From assembly GCA_949825065.1 (NCBI GenBank), contig OX463859.1:19934699-19998698 (forward strand): a stretch of 64,000 nucleotides of DNA. The letters are read 5' to 3'. Below, piece after piece: positions 44,823 to 56,468 of the stretch. The DNA comes from Odontocerum albicorne (Eukaryota; Arthropoda; Insecta; Trichoptera; Odontoceridae). Positions within the stretch are counted from its first letter, which is position 1. Every line of letters starts with the position of its first letter. The notes below the pieces were generated by a model. That model was not told the DNA's origin. It saw only the letters and a program-made list of their open reading frames with translations, and did not search any database. The position numbers and the translations under genes are program-made.

Positions 44823-44971
44823 AATCTGGTGGGTTGATTTTCTTGTAGCAATCTGTTCAGTAAAAACTGAACAGGAATACTTTTTTTAAACATATCTGGA
44901 TACTGACGAGAATCAAATTCGCAATCCTTAAGTTAAATTAATGGTGTCTTATCAATTAGACCTTGGAGGTG
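44823..44971 (-). mobile_element. SINE-A, decayed, antisense
   Basis: The reversed order is kept: AATCTGGTGGGTTGATTTTC, GTAGCAATCTGTTCAG, GGATACTGACGAGAATCAAA (box B region), GGTGTCTTATCAATTAGACC and TTGGAGGTGCC (head). Confidence 0.65.
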
Positions 44972-46499
44972 CCTTGGGTCGACTTGTTCATGTTTACATT
45001 TTATGAAAAAGTTTTAATTCACAAACTCTTAAAAGAAGATTTAATAAAATTACATTTTAGAACACTTTTTTATTGCTTCGATGAAATTTCAGTAAAGGAT
45101 ATTTTCAAATTACTTGTTCTTGTCTGCATTATTTAAGATAACTATTGCAATTTGGTTACAAAATAAAAACAAACTCTCAAATTAATGGTTAAGATCTAGT
45201 ATTTAAAGTTAGCTAAAACTTTTTAACAAAATAGTCGAGTGTGAATCTGGCCTATTATATCGGTCATTAATTTATTAAAGGGATACCATAAATTATTACC
45301 ATCTAGATCAGCCCATAGCCTGGCACTTCATTTCTTTCGAAGTCGAGACCAAATCAATTCTAAGACTAACATATCTATGGTTATTGTAAAGTCGTTTTGG
45401 GATTTAACCGTTTATTTTCAGGGAGTTCGTAGGCTAATCCAACAGCCCTGATACATGATGGAAAGTCACATTGGACACTTACGATCATTAATTGTATCAT
45501 CACAATTTACTGCACATGTTTTTTTGTCTGTATTGCATGTCTTTATTTTCAGTCGTAGAAAATCATCTAGTACTGAAAAAAACCTCTAAGAGACGAATCT
45601 TCTAAACGACGCCAAAACCACTCAAATAATATCAGTTAACAATAGCCTTAAAATGCGCTAAACAATACTTTCTATAATAATACGAATTCGGTCCATTCGG
45701 AATGAATTTAATAACAAAAAAAATATGTCTCCAAACTACGAGTAATTAACTAATCTCCGGATATATCATTCTTTAATATCTCATAAAAATATATATAGTA
45801 CAATATAATACATAACAAAAAATCAAAAATCATTTGTTTTTTTTTTAAATCAAATAACGTGTTTTAAAAGGAATATTTACTAAATCACATGTATTTCTCG
45901 TGGTCTCATTTATTTGAAATCGAATCCAGTATATAAACATGATGAAATCTGTGACAATCGACGCAACGTCTATGTTGAATTACTGAGATTAAGAGTAATT
46001 TAACGTCAGCAAAGTTAAATTAATCTATTCAAAATGTGTGGTGTGTGAACAAAGAGAGACGTCATCTCGCGTGAGAGATGCCACTACAGCTTTCTCTTGC
46101 AGCATCACTTCATCCAATCTCCATCTATCATAAGGGTTGAATTGGAAGACGATGACAAGGAAATATATTAAAATTAATTTAAACTTTATTGTTTGTATAT
46201 TTCGCAAATGCATTGCTTTTTTATAACTTTATTCCAAAGAAACAACTTTCATTCTTTAAAATGATATATTCATTATTCAATATACGATTATAATACAATT
46301 AGGTGGGGTTATTTCAAAAAGACAATCTGTTTTGCACCCATTAAAAAAGAGGTAAACAATTTTGTTGGTTGAAAAATTAACATAAGAGTTTTGTACAAAA
46401 AAATATGGGTGGTTATGAGAGGTCTATGAGTGGTTTAAAACGTCGAATTGGAATATGTGCGGATTGATACATGCTGATGAAAAGATAGGGTCAACAGTA
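44972..46499. other. Long stretch without a recognised gene
   Basis: AT-rich with TACGAGTA at 45737. The minus frame 46025-46213 has no motif. Confidence 0.4.
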
Positions 46500-47195
46500 T
46501 TCATCAATGTTGAGTGGAAAATGAAGATAAATCACAAAGTTTGATAAGTAAAATGTATGAGGGGTACGAAGAGAAAGATTTGAGGTTAGAAGTGTGTGAA
46601 GTAAATGTAAATGCGATATATGGGCAAGAAATGAAAGATTGGAGCAACTTAATAATTTATGCTATTTGGGTAGTATTTTCTCAGACGATGTGTAACATAT
46701 ATATCAAACGGCATGTAGAGATAAAAGAACAAAGTCAACGGAACCTATTAACATACATATTCGAACCGGGTTGTCTTGAAATCTGCCAAGATGATAGTCC
46801 ACAACAGTATTTTAGCACCAACTTTGATGCCTGGAAGTGAATTGAGAAACTGAAAAAAATGTTATGGACATACGTATTGTAAGAAGATTATACAGGTATG
46901 TTGTAGACATGCGTGCTGTAAGAGAACACGGGAGGAAATGATTAGGGATGAATGTGAATTTAAGACAGAAATGTTAAGTAACATGACGAAGAGTTGATTT
47001 GGGCATGTATAACGAATGTATGAAGAAAAACTCACAAAAAAATGCAGTGCAAATGTAAGTGTAGAGAAAGACCAAGGAAAGTTTGGTTGGATCAAGTAAA
47101 TGACGGAAACGTTAAAAGTCAAAGAAATTGTAGGAGTTGGATGGATGAAAAAAGCTCTGTCCTCTCTACCTACCCTGACAAAGAAATGGCGTGAT
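46500..47195 (+). pseudogene. LINE family M, reverse transcriptase C-terminal region
   Basis: The longest copy of family M. The open frame 46514-46840 (108 aa) starts ENEDKSQSLISKMYEGYEEK and includes NVNAIYGQEMKDW and IKRHVEIKEQ. In a second frame VHNSILAPTLMPGSE follows (usually 'VHNSVL.PTLMYGSE'). Then come EEMIRDECEFKTEMLSNMTK, a stop, FGHV, a stop and RMYEEKLTKKCSANVSV. It ends with the CTCTGTCCTCTCTACCTACC / GACAAAGAAATGGCGTGATG tail and TGTATGT. At least three stops and two frameshifts disable it. Confidence 0.7.
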
Positions 47196-47857
47196 GGTAT
47201 GAATGTATGTATAACAATATATCAAATATAACAGCATTGACTGCAGCTTGAAGCAAGGAAAGGATGTTAGGAAGAAGAATAATGGGGGAACCAGGAATAC
47301 ACTTCTATATCTAATGTTTTTTTTGTTTACTTTTTAAGTGATTCTGATGTTAGTTGGCAGTTGGTTCCAGATCCTAACATTATAATGAACTCTACAAACC
47401 AATTCATACAACAATGTCAAATACCATAAAAGCTTGTCAGATAAAAGGATGACTGCCGTGGCCAAGTTGAAAGACAACTATTTTTTAGCCCGGGAGTTGT
47501 GAGTAAGAGATTACCAAATAGCAATAAACCCTCTAGATATGCTGTATACAACGAAAGTTTAACACAATAAATTAATACAAAATAAACATTCAGAATATTA
47601 AACAACTTCTTTTGGAAATTGCTCTCCTCTTTGGAGGTAGACGATCATCATGACTATCTTGATCCATGAGGAAGGAGCTCTGGAAAAATTAATGGTATCA
47701 TAATCATGCCATTTTCGTAAGTTCTTCAACTAAGAGATGTCTTCACTTTCCACATTTCTTCTGTCTTGAATCCTCTCCTGCAATACAGGTTGAATAATTT
47801 CATATTTCTCTTCTTCCAAAATACTCCTTTTCTTCTTCTCCCTGGCTCCATCCCAAC
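47196..47857. other. No firm gene; SINE-A 3' scrap
   Basis: AAGAGATTACCAAATAGCAA, ACCCTCTAGATATGCTGTAT and ACAACGAAAGTTTAACAC (47509-47573) match the 3' end of the SINE-A copy at 48376. The rest is unassigned. Confidence 0.45.
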
Positions 47858-48285
47858 TCACTGTCTGCGAAGACTGTTGGGGTCAGCTCTCCTCGTCCTC
47901 AGGTTGTACGCTCTTCTATTCCGAACTACGTCCCACAGGCCGTGCCTCTGTATCAGGTTATCTTTTTGCACCACCCATGAATTATTTGGTCTTCTTCTGG
48001 TTGTTATTCGAGGAAGATCCATGGAGATTGCCTGGTTCACAGTGTGATCGGGTGCTCTGGGTCCAACGTGCCCATACCATCTCAATCGTCTCTCCTCCAT
48101 CTTACTGTTGATGTCTGTAACACCTAAGCTTCCACGAATGCGTGAGATTTTTATTTTGTCTCTTAGGGACATACCAGCTGACCATCTTAGCATGCGTATT
48201 TCAGCAGTCTTTAGTTGCCTCGAGTAAGAGTTATACATCGTCCAGCATTCGGAGCCATAGAGGAGTGCGGGTCTAATACCAAAAT
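47858..48285 (-). pseudogene. RTE-like LINE polyprotein C-terminus, antisense
   Basis: On the minus strand from about 48285: IRPALLYGSECWTMYNSYSR, QLKTAEIRMLRWSAGMSLRD, KIKISRIRGSLGVTDINSKM, EERRLRWYGHVGPRAPDHTV, NQAISMDL, RRRPNNSWVVQKDNLI, ending RRADPN. This is an uninterrupted 126-residue open stretch of a LINE C-terminal region ('EMRMLRW..G.S..D.IR...IR..LGV..I..KM.E.RLRWYGHV.RR'). There are no stops in it, so it is one of the better preserved LINE pieces here. Upstream catalytic parts are absent. Confidence 0.85.
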
Positions 48286-48375
48286 ACTCCTTTTGATGGT
48301 GGATAATACTTCTCCCATTTTTATTTCTATCACTGCAATTTTGATTGAGTTATTTTATGTTCAAAGTATTATAAC

Positions 48376-48580
48376 AACCTTCGTGGCTTAGTTGGTAAGA
48401 CGCTTTTCTCTCAACCTAGATGTTACCGGTTCGATTCCCGTTGTAACCCTTTTTTTTAAAGGATTCCATTCTGTTTTTCACTAAAGGCCTCTTTAACATC
48501 TTCGTAGTTAGTTGGAACATATTGACACATATCAATAAGCTCACCGGGTTGTATTAAATACAACGAAAGTATAATGTAAT
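48376..48580 (+). mobile_element. SINE-A, sense
   Basis: Canonical box A TGGCTTAGTTGG (48384-48395) and box B GGTTCGATTCC (48428-48438). The body is more diverged (GGATTCCATTCTGTTTTTCA, GTTAGTTGGAACATATTG). The 3' end continues past CTCACCGGG into TTGTATTAAATACAACGAAA, a small palindrome also present at 47540. Confidence 0.8.
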
Positions 48581-49039
48581 ATAAATTATTTTTTTAAATA
48601 TTTAAAATAGAACCGCAACCGTCCCTCACAGTTTCTCAATCTCATAGTTCTCGAACCGTTTCATTCCAGAAAACATTTTAATTAAAGTTTCATAATGCCT
48701 TTTGTCACTTCGAGACTTCAAAACCAGTGATTCTCAATCTTGAAATCGCTTTAATTTTGTAACAAATTATTTCAAGTAATACAATTCTAGAACAGTAAAC
48801 TAAAATAATCATTTCATTATAAATACATTTTTTCTTTGTTATTTCATTTCATTTGTGATCAAAAAAACATTTTCTTTGCTTATATTTAATAACAACACTA
48901 GAAAATTACGACATTTTAAGAAGAAAAAAAAACAATTATTAAATGCTGAACAGACTTAGGCCTAACATAACTTAGACCCGAATTCATAGTTCGGTGAATG
49001 AGATGAGTATAAGATTTCTGGTAGGGATGAGTATGGGAT
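48581..49039. other. hAT-like ends, otherwise no gene
   Basis: CCAGTGATTCTCAATCTTGA (48724) resembles a hAT terminus, and CAGTTTCTCAATCTCATAGT at 48629 is similar. No transposase or paired terminus found. Confidence 0.4.
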
Positions 49040-49560
49040 ATCAAGAAGTGCCTCACCTGGGTTGAATCATATTTATCAAATAGAATCGGTTGTTGTCAAT
49101 CAAAAAGAATCTTCTCTTAATCATTCAAAGTATGGTATACCACAAGGGTCACTATTAGGACCGTTCTTTTTTGTCTTTTATACTAATTATATCAGTGATT
49201 TCATAAGAACTGAGAGTTTTGAGTCTCCGGTTTACGTGGTTGATATTTTTTTCTTTCCATTATGTGATACAAGCAAAATATAATATATAATCTGAAACTG
49301 GACAGTATTGATTGTACCACAAAGTCTTAAAATTAAATTAAAACTTAATTTATCTAGGCGCCTTCAACGCGAAGATCTAATTTTTTATGGAAATGCATTG
49401 TCAATAATGGGCGTTAGTATTTTTCTAAAATGTACAATAGCATCAAATTTCATGATGTCTTTCTTGATAGTAAACTCCCCTTGCTTCTACGCTTTCGTCA
49501 GGTAGGCCTTAGACAATTAAAATCTGTACGTGGTTGTCTTCTAACAAGGGAAATAAAAAC
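49040..49560 (+). pseudogene. LINE reverse transcriptase palm fragment
   Basis: The frame 49062-49283 gives KYGIPQGSLLGPFFFVFYTN, YISDF and VYVVDIFF. The GIPQGS.LGP block is the hallmark of non-LTR reverse transcriptases. The YADD box, which holds the catalytic aspartates, has become YVVD, so the enzyme is inactive. Farther on, NSIKFHDVFLDSKL (49433-49475) resembles the 'KFLGV.LD.KL' block of the thumb. Several frameshifts lie between. Confidence 0.75.
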
Positions 49561-49754
49561 TAGTTGTCATAAATATTGTCATATAACTTCCGCTTCCAAA
49601 AAATCTACTAAGTGTCGAAAATGGATTAATTTCATACGCTTTAACATTTTGTATTCATGTCCTTTGGTGGAATGTCTTTATTGTATAGGTACTCGTATTT
49701 CACGAATCTGTGTTTCGAATCGATTCAATAAGATTGGGTATTACGATAAAGCCT

Positions 49755-50215
49755 TTACCGTTGTTGGGCTTATGGCCTATATTTGCCTACATCTTAGTAT
49801 TAGAGATATGAGTGACGTGTACAGCTTAAGGAAGGACTTGAAAACCACCCCTTTTGGGAGGTCTTTTCAAAATTTATGATTGTATATGAGCACTACACAC
49901 ACACCACATAACAGCTAAAGCCGAATGCGTTACTCTAACATATCAAAAAAACTACAATATTTTCTTCGTAGTTCGTTTTCCTAAGGTATTTTTGCGGTTT
50001 TCTTACCAAATGTGTTTTTTAAATATGTGTCAATGTAGCGATGCCCCTTATAAAATGGCTGCAGCCACTATCTTTTAATTTTTACATTCAATTTGTATAT
50101 TTTTATTTCGATTTTTTTTTAATCTATCAATAATTTTGGGTCGCAAGTAAGAACGCTCTTGAGAAGAAGTCGCTTTCTCAACAACGCTATAAAAATTCAG
50201 ACAGTGGATCGGAGC
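49755..50215 (+). mobile_element. Composite repeat C, copy 2
   Basis: TTTTGGGAGGTCTTTTCAAA, ATATGAGCACTACACACACA, AAAGCCGAATGCGTTACTCT, TTTCTTACCAAATGTG, AAAATGGCTGCAGCCACTAT, then the SINE-B tail (TAATCTATCAATAATTTTGG, GAACGCTCTTGAGAAG). It begins near CCTACATCTTAGTATTAGAG. Confidence 0.7.
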
Positions 50216-50749
50216 GTAGTTGTTATTATGATAAGAATTTGGGTACTTGAGCTAAAGAGAAGGGTAATTTGTAGTTTAAATTTGTATGAACTCTTAATGT
50301 GGTATGTTTTTGATGATTGTAGGCGGAACATTGTGAGATACACTTTTGATTTATCTGATATAATGATGTATACCAGGGGCAAACTCGCGTGGTTCATAGA
50401 TATAATTTAGTCTCACAACTTTTCAAGTTGATGAGAGTTTGTAAGGGAGGTATTATATAATCAGATATCGGTAAAGAGCATCAACTTATTTTTCCATGTT
50501 TCTATGTTCTATGCCAATACTTACTTTACTGGGAACTACAAATGAAAGGCGATATACAAATTATGTGTCCACTTTAAATTGCCTATTTTTACAAAGTTAT
50601 TTTTCTTGTGCTTAAAAAAATGTGTATTCATACAGACACTTGTGATGTATATAAATAATGAATTCGGTATGGGCTCTGGACGAAAAGTTGGATGACGACA
50701 TGTTGAAAAGGGGATGGAAGTAATTCAGAGAAATATGGTAAATAAAGAC
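50216..50749. other. No recognised gene
   Basis: Spacer between two composite repeats. The frames 50159-50410 (plus) and 50612-50800 (minus) show no motif. Confidence 0.4.
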
Positions 50750-51130
50750 ATTTTTGAGATGTCTTAGCAAAATGTATGATGGTATATGAACACTACACAC
50801 ATATACTACACTTAAAGCCGAATGTGTAACGATAACATATCGGAAGATCTACAAAGGTTTTATTGTTTGTTATTTGTCTTCATTGGCAAGTTTTTTGGCG
50901 ATTTTCTTATCAAATGTGTTTTTTGAAACACATGCGGATGTGGAAGCCACTAATGTAATGGCTGCAGCCACTACTTACTTATCCTTACACTCAACTTACA
51001 CATTTATTTTGAACATTTTTTTGTATATAAATAATATTGGGTTTTGAGTCCCGTGTCGGAGCGCCCTTTAGGATAGTTGGTTCGCTAAACGGTACTAGAT
51101 AAATTGTCCTTTTTAAATTATTATTCAGTC
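50750..51130 (+). mobile_element. Composite repeat C, copy 3
   Basis: GAGATGTCTTAGCAAAATGT, ATGAACACTACACACATATA, AAAGCCGAATGTGTAACGAT, ATCGGAAGATCTAC, TTCTTATCAAATGTG, AATGGCTGCAGCCACTACTT, then the SINE-B tail TATTGGGTTTTGAGTCCCGT, GGAGCGCCCTTTAGG and GGTACTAGATAAATT. It is the least interrupted copy. Confidence 0.75.
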
Positions 51131-51335
51131 TAGACACTACATAAAACTTTCTCGTCTTAAAATTTTGTGGTAAGTATTCAAAGTCGGACATCTTAAGCTT
51201 CAAACTTTGTGAGATAATAAACCCCTTTAATAAAAGCTATGACAAATTCGTTCAAAATTTAACATTCAATACTAATTTCTTCAGTAAAAAAATAATAAAA
51301 AGTTTATATTTAGGGTTAAGTGTTAAAGTTGGACT
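51131..51335. other. No recognised gene
   Basis: Short AT-rich spacer. Nothing recognised. Confidence 0.4.
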
Positions 51336-51685
51336 TAAAATTTGGACCTCAGTCTGTTCTAACAATAAACTTGGTCCTTCAACTGTGCAGAGCGTGCCTA
51401 CCACAGGATCGAACCATGACCTAGCACAATGCATACAAAGTCTACCACCACATAAAGCCAAGGTTTACCACTGCACAGGCTGAGTCTAACCACCACAAAC
51501 CAGAACCTTAAACTGTGAGGACTGCGTCTACCACCATAACAAACCTGCATCTAGACTGCGCAGAATGAGCTTACCACCACAACAAACTAAGATCTACTAT
51601 GATGAAGGTTGAGCCTGCTACTACGACAAACCAGATCCTACCACTGCGTAGGCTGAACCTAACATCACAACAAATCCAACTTGTA
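51336..51685. repeat. Degenerate minisatellite, about 45-bp unit
   Basis: Variants of CTACCACCACAACAAACCAG, GATCTACCACTGCGTAGGCT and GAGCCTAC recur about eight times with drift. The period is approximate because of indels. Confidence 0.75.
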
Positions 51686-52441
51686 TAGTATTTGTATTTA
51701 ACCTTTTAATTTACATTATTCTTGAAACAAATTTGCAAAGGGATTACTTCGGATACATAACATAAGAATGGTGTTTTTAAAAAACGTTTTTTTAAATACT
51801 GAAGACTTTTTGCAGTGAGATTTGAAGAAATATTTTATTAAGCAGGAAAAAGGATAAATTAGTGAACGCACAGAATGGGTTTTTTTAGAAAAAGGAGTGA
51901 AGTGAAAAAAAATGACAGATGGCAATTTTAAAATATTTTTTTTAGAAAACACACGCATTACTCTCCCTTGGGTGAAGCGATATTAATCCGATGGTTTATT
52001 TTTCATGAAAACGTTCACAATTGTACTGTATTGAACACAAAACTTCATTAAAGGCGTAATGAACTGTTCATTGGTAGATACAAGATTTTGGGAGGAGCAA
52101 ATTTAATGATTCAATGAAAATATTATATAAAGACTTAATGATAATTCGTGACACGATGTCGGAGTAAATATTAACACTTTTAAGATTTGATCATGGCTTC
52201 GACTTTTACGAGTACTATGAACTGAAACATGATTATGGTGATATTCGAATTATCTGTTTATTCAAAGACCATCTTACTCCTCCATCAGACAAGACAAGGG
52301 AAATTAAATTGGGAACAAGACAAGAACGAGAAGTAAAAGTAAACGAAAAAGAGGATTGAATGGAAATCGAAGATTTTTATATTTTTTTTATAACAAGTGT
52401 CTTTAGTATCCTACATAGAGTACAAGTACAACAAACAAGAC
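51686..52441. other. No recognised gene
   Basis: AT-rich; TACGAGTA at 52207. Nothing recognised. Confidence 0.4.
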
Positions 52442-52826
52442 TGTGGCGGTCGTCGCGGAATATTGTCGCATTCATACATACGGTCAATGACCGATGAAAC
52501 GACCTTCGGATTCCTCGATAAATTTAAGTAAACAGTCCGAAGGTCACACGCCGGCCATTCATCCTATGGCCGAGCGACCGCATTATACGCCAGAGAGAGA
52601 ACGCACCACGGCTATCTCGTCAGTTCCGTATTTAGATGAATACCTACATACGACAGTAACCGTTTCTGCATTCACAGAAACGAGACGTTAGCATATCGCG
52701 AGCGCACTCTCGCGCCCATTCTAAAATGCTATAAATACCTACGTCTACCAAATAAAACACTCTCTTTTTCCGCATTGCGATTTAACGAGTTTATTTATTT
52801 ATCAACCATCATCATCTCTTCCTCTA
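52442..52826 (+). mobile_element. Candidate solo LTR
   Basis: A GC-richer block beginning TGTGGCGGTCGTCGCGGAAT. It has a TATA-like GCTATAAATACC (about 52729), a polyadenylation-like AATAAAAC (52752) and a T/C-rich start-like stretch, as in LTR promoters. AGAC precedes it (52438-52441) and also occurs at 52827-52830, a possible 4-bp target duplication. The right end ...CTCTA is not the usual CA, so the 3' boundary is uncertain. No matching second LTR is in the window. Confidence 0.4.
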
Positions 52827-52830
52827 AGAC

Positions 52831-53951
52831 CAATCCCCTAAAAGACAAAAAAAAACAAGTAATTTAATTGAAAGGTTAAAAATTAAAATAACTGAAAAAG
52901 TTATAATAACGAATGTTTATTTTAAAATTTTGGCAGCCTAGAAAATCTGCATTGCTTAACAACTCAATCATAAGTTGAGGGAACTGACGTCGTGATTCAT
53001 TTTCATCTTAAAGAAGAATAATTGTTTTATGGCAGCAATATTTTATTACTTCAGTCAGGTGATCTTTCAGCTCCAAAATTGAGAAAATGGGCATTCAGTG
53101 TTCATCGAGCCACAGTTATGAATATCTACTATGTTCTCGTCAAGGTTGTTATGATGACAAACTTCAAGTCTTCTCTCAGAACGTTGACAAATATAATGTA
53201 TTCGCTGTACTTCTTCAGTACGACGCTCGTTGCCTTCCACTTTAATGTCTTGTCCTTGTTGTATTTGTCGAAAACCATCTTTTATTGAGTTTCCGCAACT
53301 TGATGCTCATTTACTTCCTTCTCTGTCTCTTGCTGGTAGTACACTTGTCGAAAAAATTATATTTGCTGAGCATATACATGATGATGCTCACTGGTTTCCG
53401 CTGCTTTTTGTCTATCACTTCATTAGATCCAATAGGTGCGCATATATTCAACGCACTTTGTTTTTTTGTTTAGATCCATTCCTATTTGTTTGATAAAACA
53501 ATAATTTACTTATTTTGACAATAATTTACTTATTTTAAAACAACAAAATGTAAATAGTAAACAATAACTATGACAACACCTATTATTACAGACCAGCGTT
53601 AGTACAGGTGGTTTTATATTGTTTGATGATGACGGTTGATGGTTGCTTTTGTCATAAATTTTCAATAACTTGAAAAGTCGAGAGACCCTGATTACGAGTC
53701 AGCTCGTAGCGTACTACATCAATTCGAAGAAATAAATAGCCACACCATTTATTCACACAATTTTCTCCATGCATTTATCAACAATTTCGTATATTTAAGA
53801 TTTAAACACATTCATTAAAATTTGTTGCTCTTACACGAGCTCAAGTACTCAAATATTGGTCTTGATTATAACCAAGTCCGTATCCCCTGTCTGATTTTTT
53901 CGCTCCTTTTTGATTGATAAATTATATACATATCAGTAATTTTTGAGTATA
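52831..53951. other. Unassigned region
   Basis: The overlapping frames at 53022-53288 and 53230-53493 have no motif I can name. SCPCCICRKPSFIEF is cysteine-rich, but the block is short. Direct duplication AATAATTTACTTATTTT at 53501-53536. Confidence 0.35.
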
Positions 53952-53953
53952 TA

Positions 53954-55238
53954 CCAGGTCTGTAAACATGAAACCAGAATTTGTTCATATATTTGATACT
54001 CTAGTTGTCAATGTAGTGACTGTCAAACCGCGTCATTGGCGCCTTTTTCTTGTATTTACATTTGTCAAAGGCTTTTAACTCACAACAATACAAGTTTAAT
54101 ACAACTACGAGTACATATGTTTTCACAGCGTTGAACATGTCTGTTTTTGTGCCTGAAAACTACGATTTGCGGACAGCATTGATTTTCTGTTACCATTTGA
54201 AGAAAACTGCTGCAGAATCGCATCGAATGCTTGTCGAAGCTTACGGTGAGCATGCTCTTGGTAAATCACAGTGTTTTGAGTGGTTCAAAAAAATAAAAAA
54301 GTGGTGATTTTGACGTGAGAAACGAAGAACGTGGATAACCACCAAGAAATTTTGAAGACCCCGAATTGTAAGTATTGTTGGATGAGGATGATGCTCAAAC
54401 GCAACAACAACTCACGGATCAATTAAATGTGACACGAGAAGCCGCCTCCATACGTTTTAAAGCCATGGGAAAGATCCAGAAGGTGGGAAAATGGGTTTCA
54501 CATGAACTGAATGAAAACCGAAAAAGGCAGCAGGAAAACCGAAAAACCACGTGCGAAATGCTACTCGCCAGGTACAAAAGAAAATCATTTCTCCATCGAA
54601 TTGTGACTCGCGATGAAAAATTGATATATTTCGAGAATCCTAAGCGTAAAAGATCATGGGTCAAGCAAACCAGCGACATCGACTGCAAGGCCAAATCGCT
54701 ATGAACGGAAGACAATAATCTGTGTTTGGTGGGATCAGAAGGGTGTAATCTATTATGAGCTGTTAAAACTTGGCGAAACCGTTAATACTGAACGCTACCG
54801 ACAACAAATGATGGATTTGAACCAAGTATTGCGTGAAAAACGACCAGAATATCAAAAGAGGCAACACATAGTGATTTTGCTTCATGATAATGTACCATTG
54901 CACACAGCAAAACCGGTCAAGGAAACGATTGAGGCGTTTAGTTGGCAAATACTTTCGCATGCGGCTTACTCACCAGACTTGGCTCCATCCAATTACTACT
55001 TATTTGCATCTATGGGACACGCACTTGCTGAGCAGCGCTTCACTTCTTACGAAAATGGCTCGATGATTGGTTTGCTTCAAAAGAACAACAGTTTTTTTGG
55101 CGTGGCATCCATAAATTGCCAGAGATGGGAAAAATATGGAGCTAGCGATGGTCAATACTTTGAATAAAATATTTTTCGTCATTTTCATACAATAAATGTG
55201 TATTTTCTATAAAAAAAAACGGGTTTCATATTTACAGA
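53954..55238 (+). mobile_element. Mariner element 3 (mauritiana-like)
   Basis: The left terminus CCAGGTCTGTAAACATGAAA+CCAG (53954-53977) is preceded by TA. The right terminus CGGGTTTCATATTTACAGA (55220-55238) is its inverse except for the last five bases, which are replaced by TATAT. The length of about 1.29 kb equals a full mariner. The CCAGGT start and the transposase style resemble the mauritiana (Mos1) subfamily. Confidence 0.9.
54137..55167 (+). pseudogene. Mariner transposase 3, catalytic Asp lost
   Basis: Starts MSVFVPENYDLRTALIFC, continues YHLKKTAAESHRMLVEAYGE (first HTH) and then frameshifts at an A run near 54290. In the second frame GDFDVRNEERG is followed by two stops, then LLDEDDAQTQQQLTDQLNVT (second HTH) and WVSHELNE. 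The first catalytic Asp lies in VTRDEKLIYF, where the usual Gly before it is Arg. Another frameshift comes near 54704, then CVWWDQKGVIYYELLK, the second Asp in LLHDNVPLHT and YSPDLAPS. The third Asp codon is AAT (Asn) at 54991-54993, at the correct 34-residue distance. The C-terminus GASDGQYFE is intact at 55167. It is inactive by frameshifts and by this substitution. Confidence 0.92.
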
Positions 55239-55699
55239 TATATACATATATTTTCACACTCGAAAAAATAGACATGTACACATGTAATTAATATGTTATG
55301 ATATGATAAAATACTTCACGAAAGGGGAGGTAAATTATATGATCATATAATAGTTTTAATATAACGGTGGGACTATAATAGTTTTAATAGATTTATACCT
55401 TATGGGAGATTATTTAAATATAAACGTATGTTGTACGCCGCCGGCAACGTCGGATCCGAGCATATGCGGGTCATGAGAGAAACGAAGGTGGGATCTTTAG
55501 GGTTTACTTGAGCTTGAGATTGATAGGATTGACGTTCACGTCATAGTATGATAACAAATTTACCAAGGAGTTTAAGTGACTCAGAAACTAGCCGTAAAAC
55601 CTTTCGACCTAAGAAATCACATGCTCTCGGGTGGTAAAGAGATCTGTGTCATCATGGAGCCTTTCGTTATGAAATACGGCGCATTGAATATGTTTTCTT
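55239..55699. other. No recognised gene
   Basis: Right flank of mariner 3. The GC-richer patch GCCGCCGGCAACGTCGGATC is at 55437. This part may be the 3' tail of the antisense LINE that follows, but no motif supports it. Confidence 0.35.
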
Positions 55700-56340
55700 T
55701 CTCCTTTCTGCATTTTTTGCATTGTTAGGTAAACCGTAATAACTTACGTTATCTGAAGTCGTATGATGGCTTGATCCATGTTTAACTTGTAACGAAGTAA
55801 CATCCTACTGTGTCTTTCCAGAAGTGGGTAGAGGACTCTTGAGTAAACTGTACGCCTTTTCGTTGATGCCAATGATATGCTTTTTCCAGGTCAGCTTTAT
55901 GTCGAAGGTCATACTGAGGTTTTTCACCTCGTCATATGAACAAACGCTCTGGTCGAACAGTTTGAGGGATCTAATTTAGTTTAGATACCTTATGTTAAAA
56001 CATACATCTGCACTTTTGAGCACACTTTATTTGACTTTCTAATATTTACACCAACGTTTCAGCCGAACAATGTTTTTGTGCATGCAAAAATGCCAACTGT
56101 ATTCGTGTTGTGAAGTTATGAAGAAAGGCGCGTTATCTGAATGCTGCACAGCGATGAGCCGATCTATCAGAAGAGATACCATATCGTTGTTGTGTATCAG
56201 TATGATAAGGATTCCTCATAGAACGTCTTGTAATATGGGATGATGGGAGGAGTTGATACTGCTTTCCTTGGGTAGAGAATATTCAGTTATTAAGAAAGGA
56301 CGTGATGTGCACCTGGTGCCACTGCACGAGATAGAGGGAG
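55700..56340 (-). pseudogene. Jockey-like LINE reverse transcriptase fragment, antisense
   Basis: On the minus strand VKNLSMTFDIKLTWKKHIIG, INEKAYSLLKS, then after a slip LLERHSRMLLRYKLNMDQAI and ITVYLTMQK. These correspond to VKYPSVTLDAKLFWKK, KAYGSLKH and LLGRHSRMSPRNKLNLYKAI of the 15851 copy. Farther upstream (56340-56040) degraded palm-region sequence is likely, but I cannot align it securely. Multiple stops. Confidence 0.65.
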
Positions 56341-56468
56341 ATTCTTCGAGTTTCAAGAGAAAGTTACTTGCAAATTAGTTCGTTATTGTTAAAATCTATC
56401 CCGATAGTAATTATAATGGGTGAATGGAAAATTAAATGCGATATATAGTCCGTTGAAGTTCCATTTAA

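Noticed and set aside
53022..53493. Overlapping open frames with a Cys-rich patch
   Set aside because: The CPCCIC patch is too short and no domain follows.
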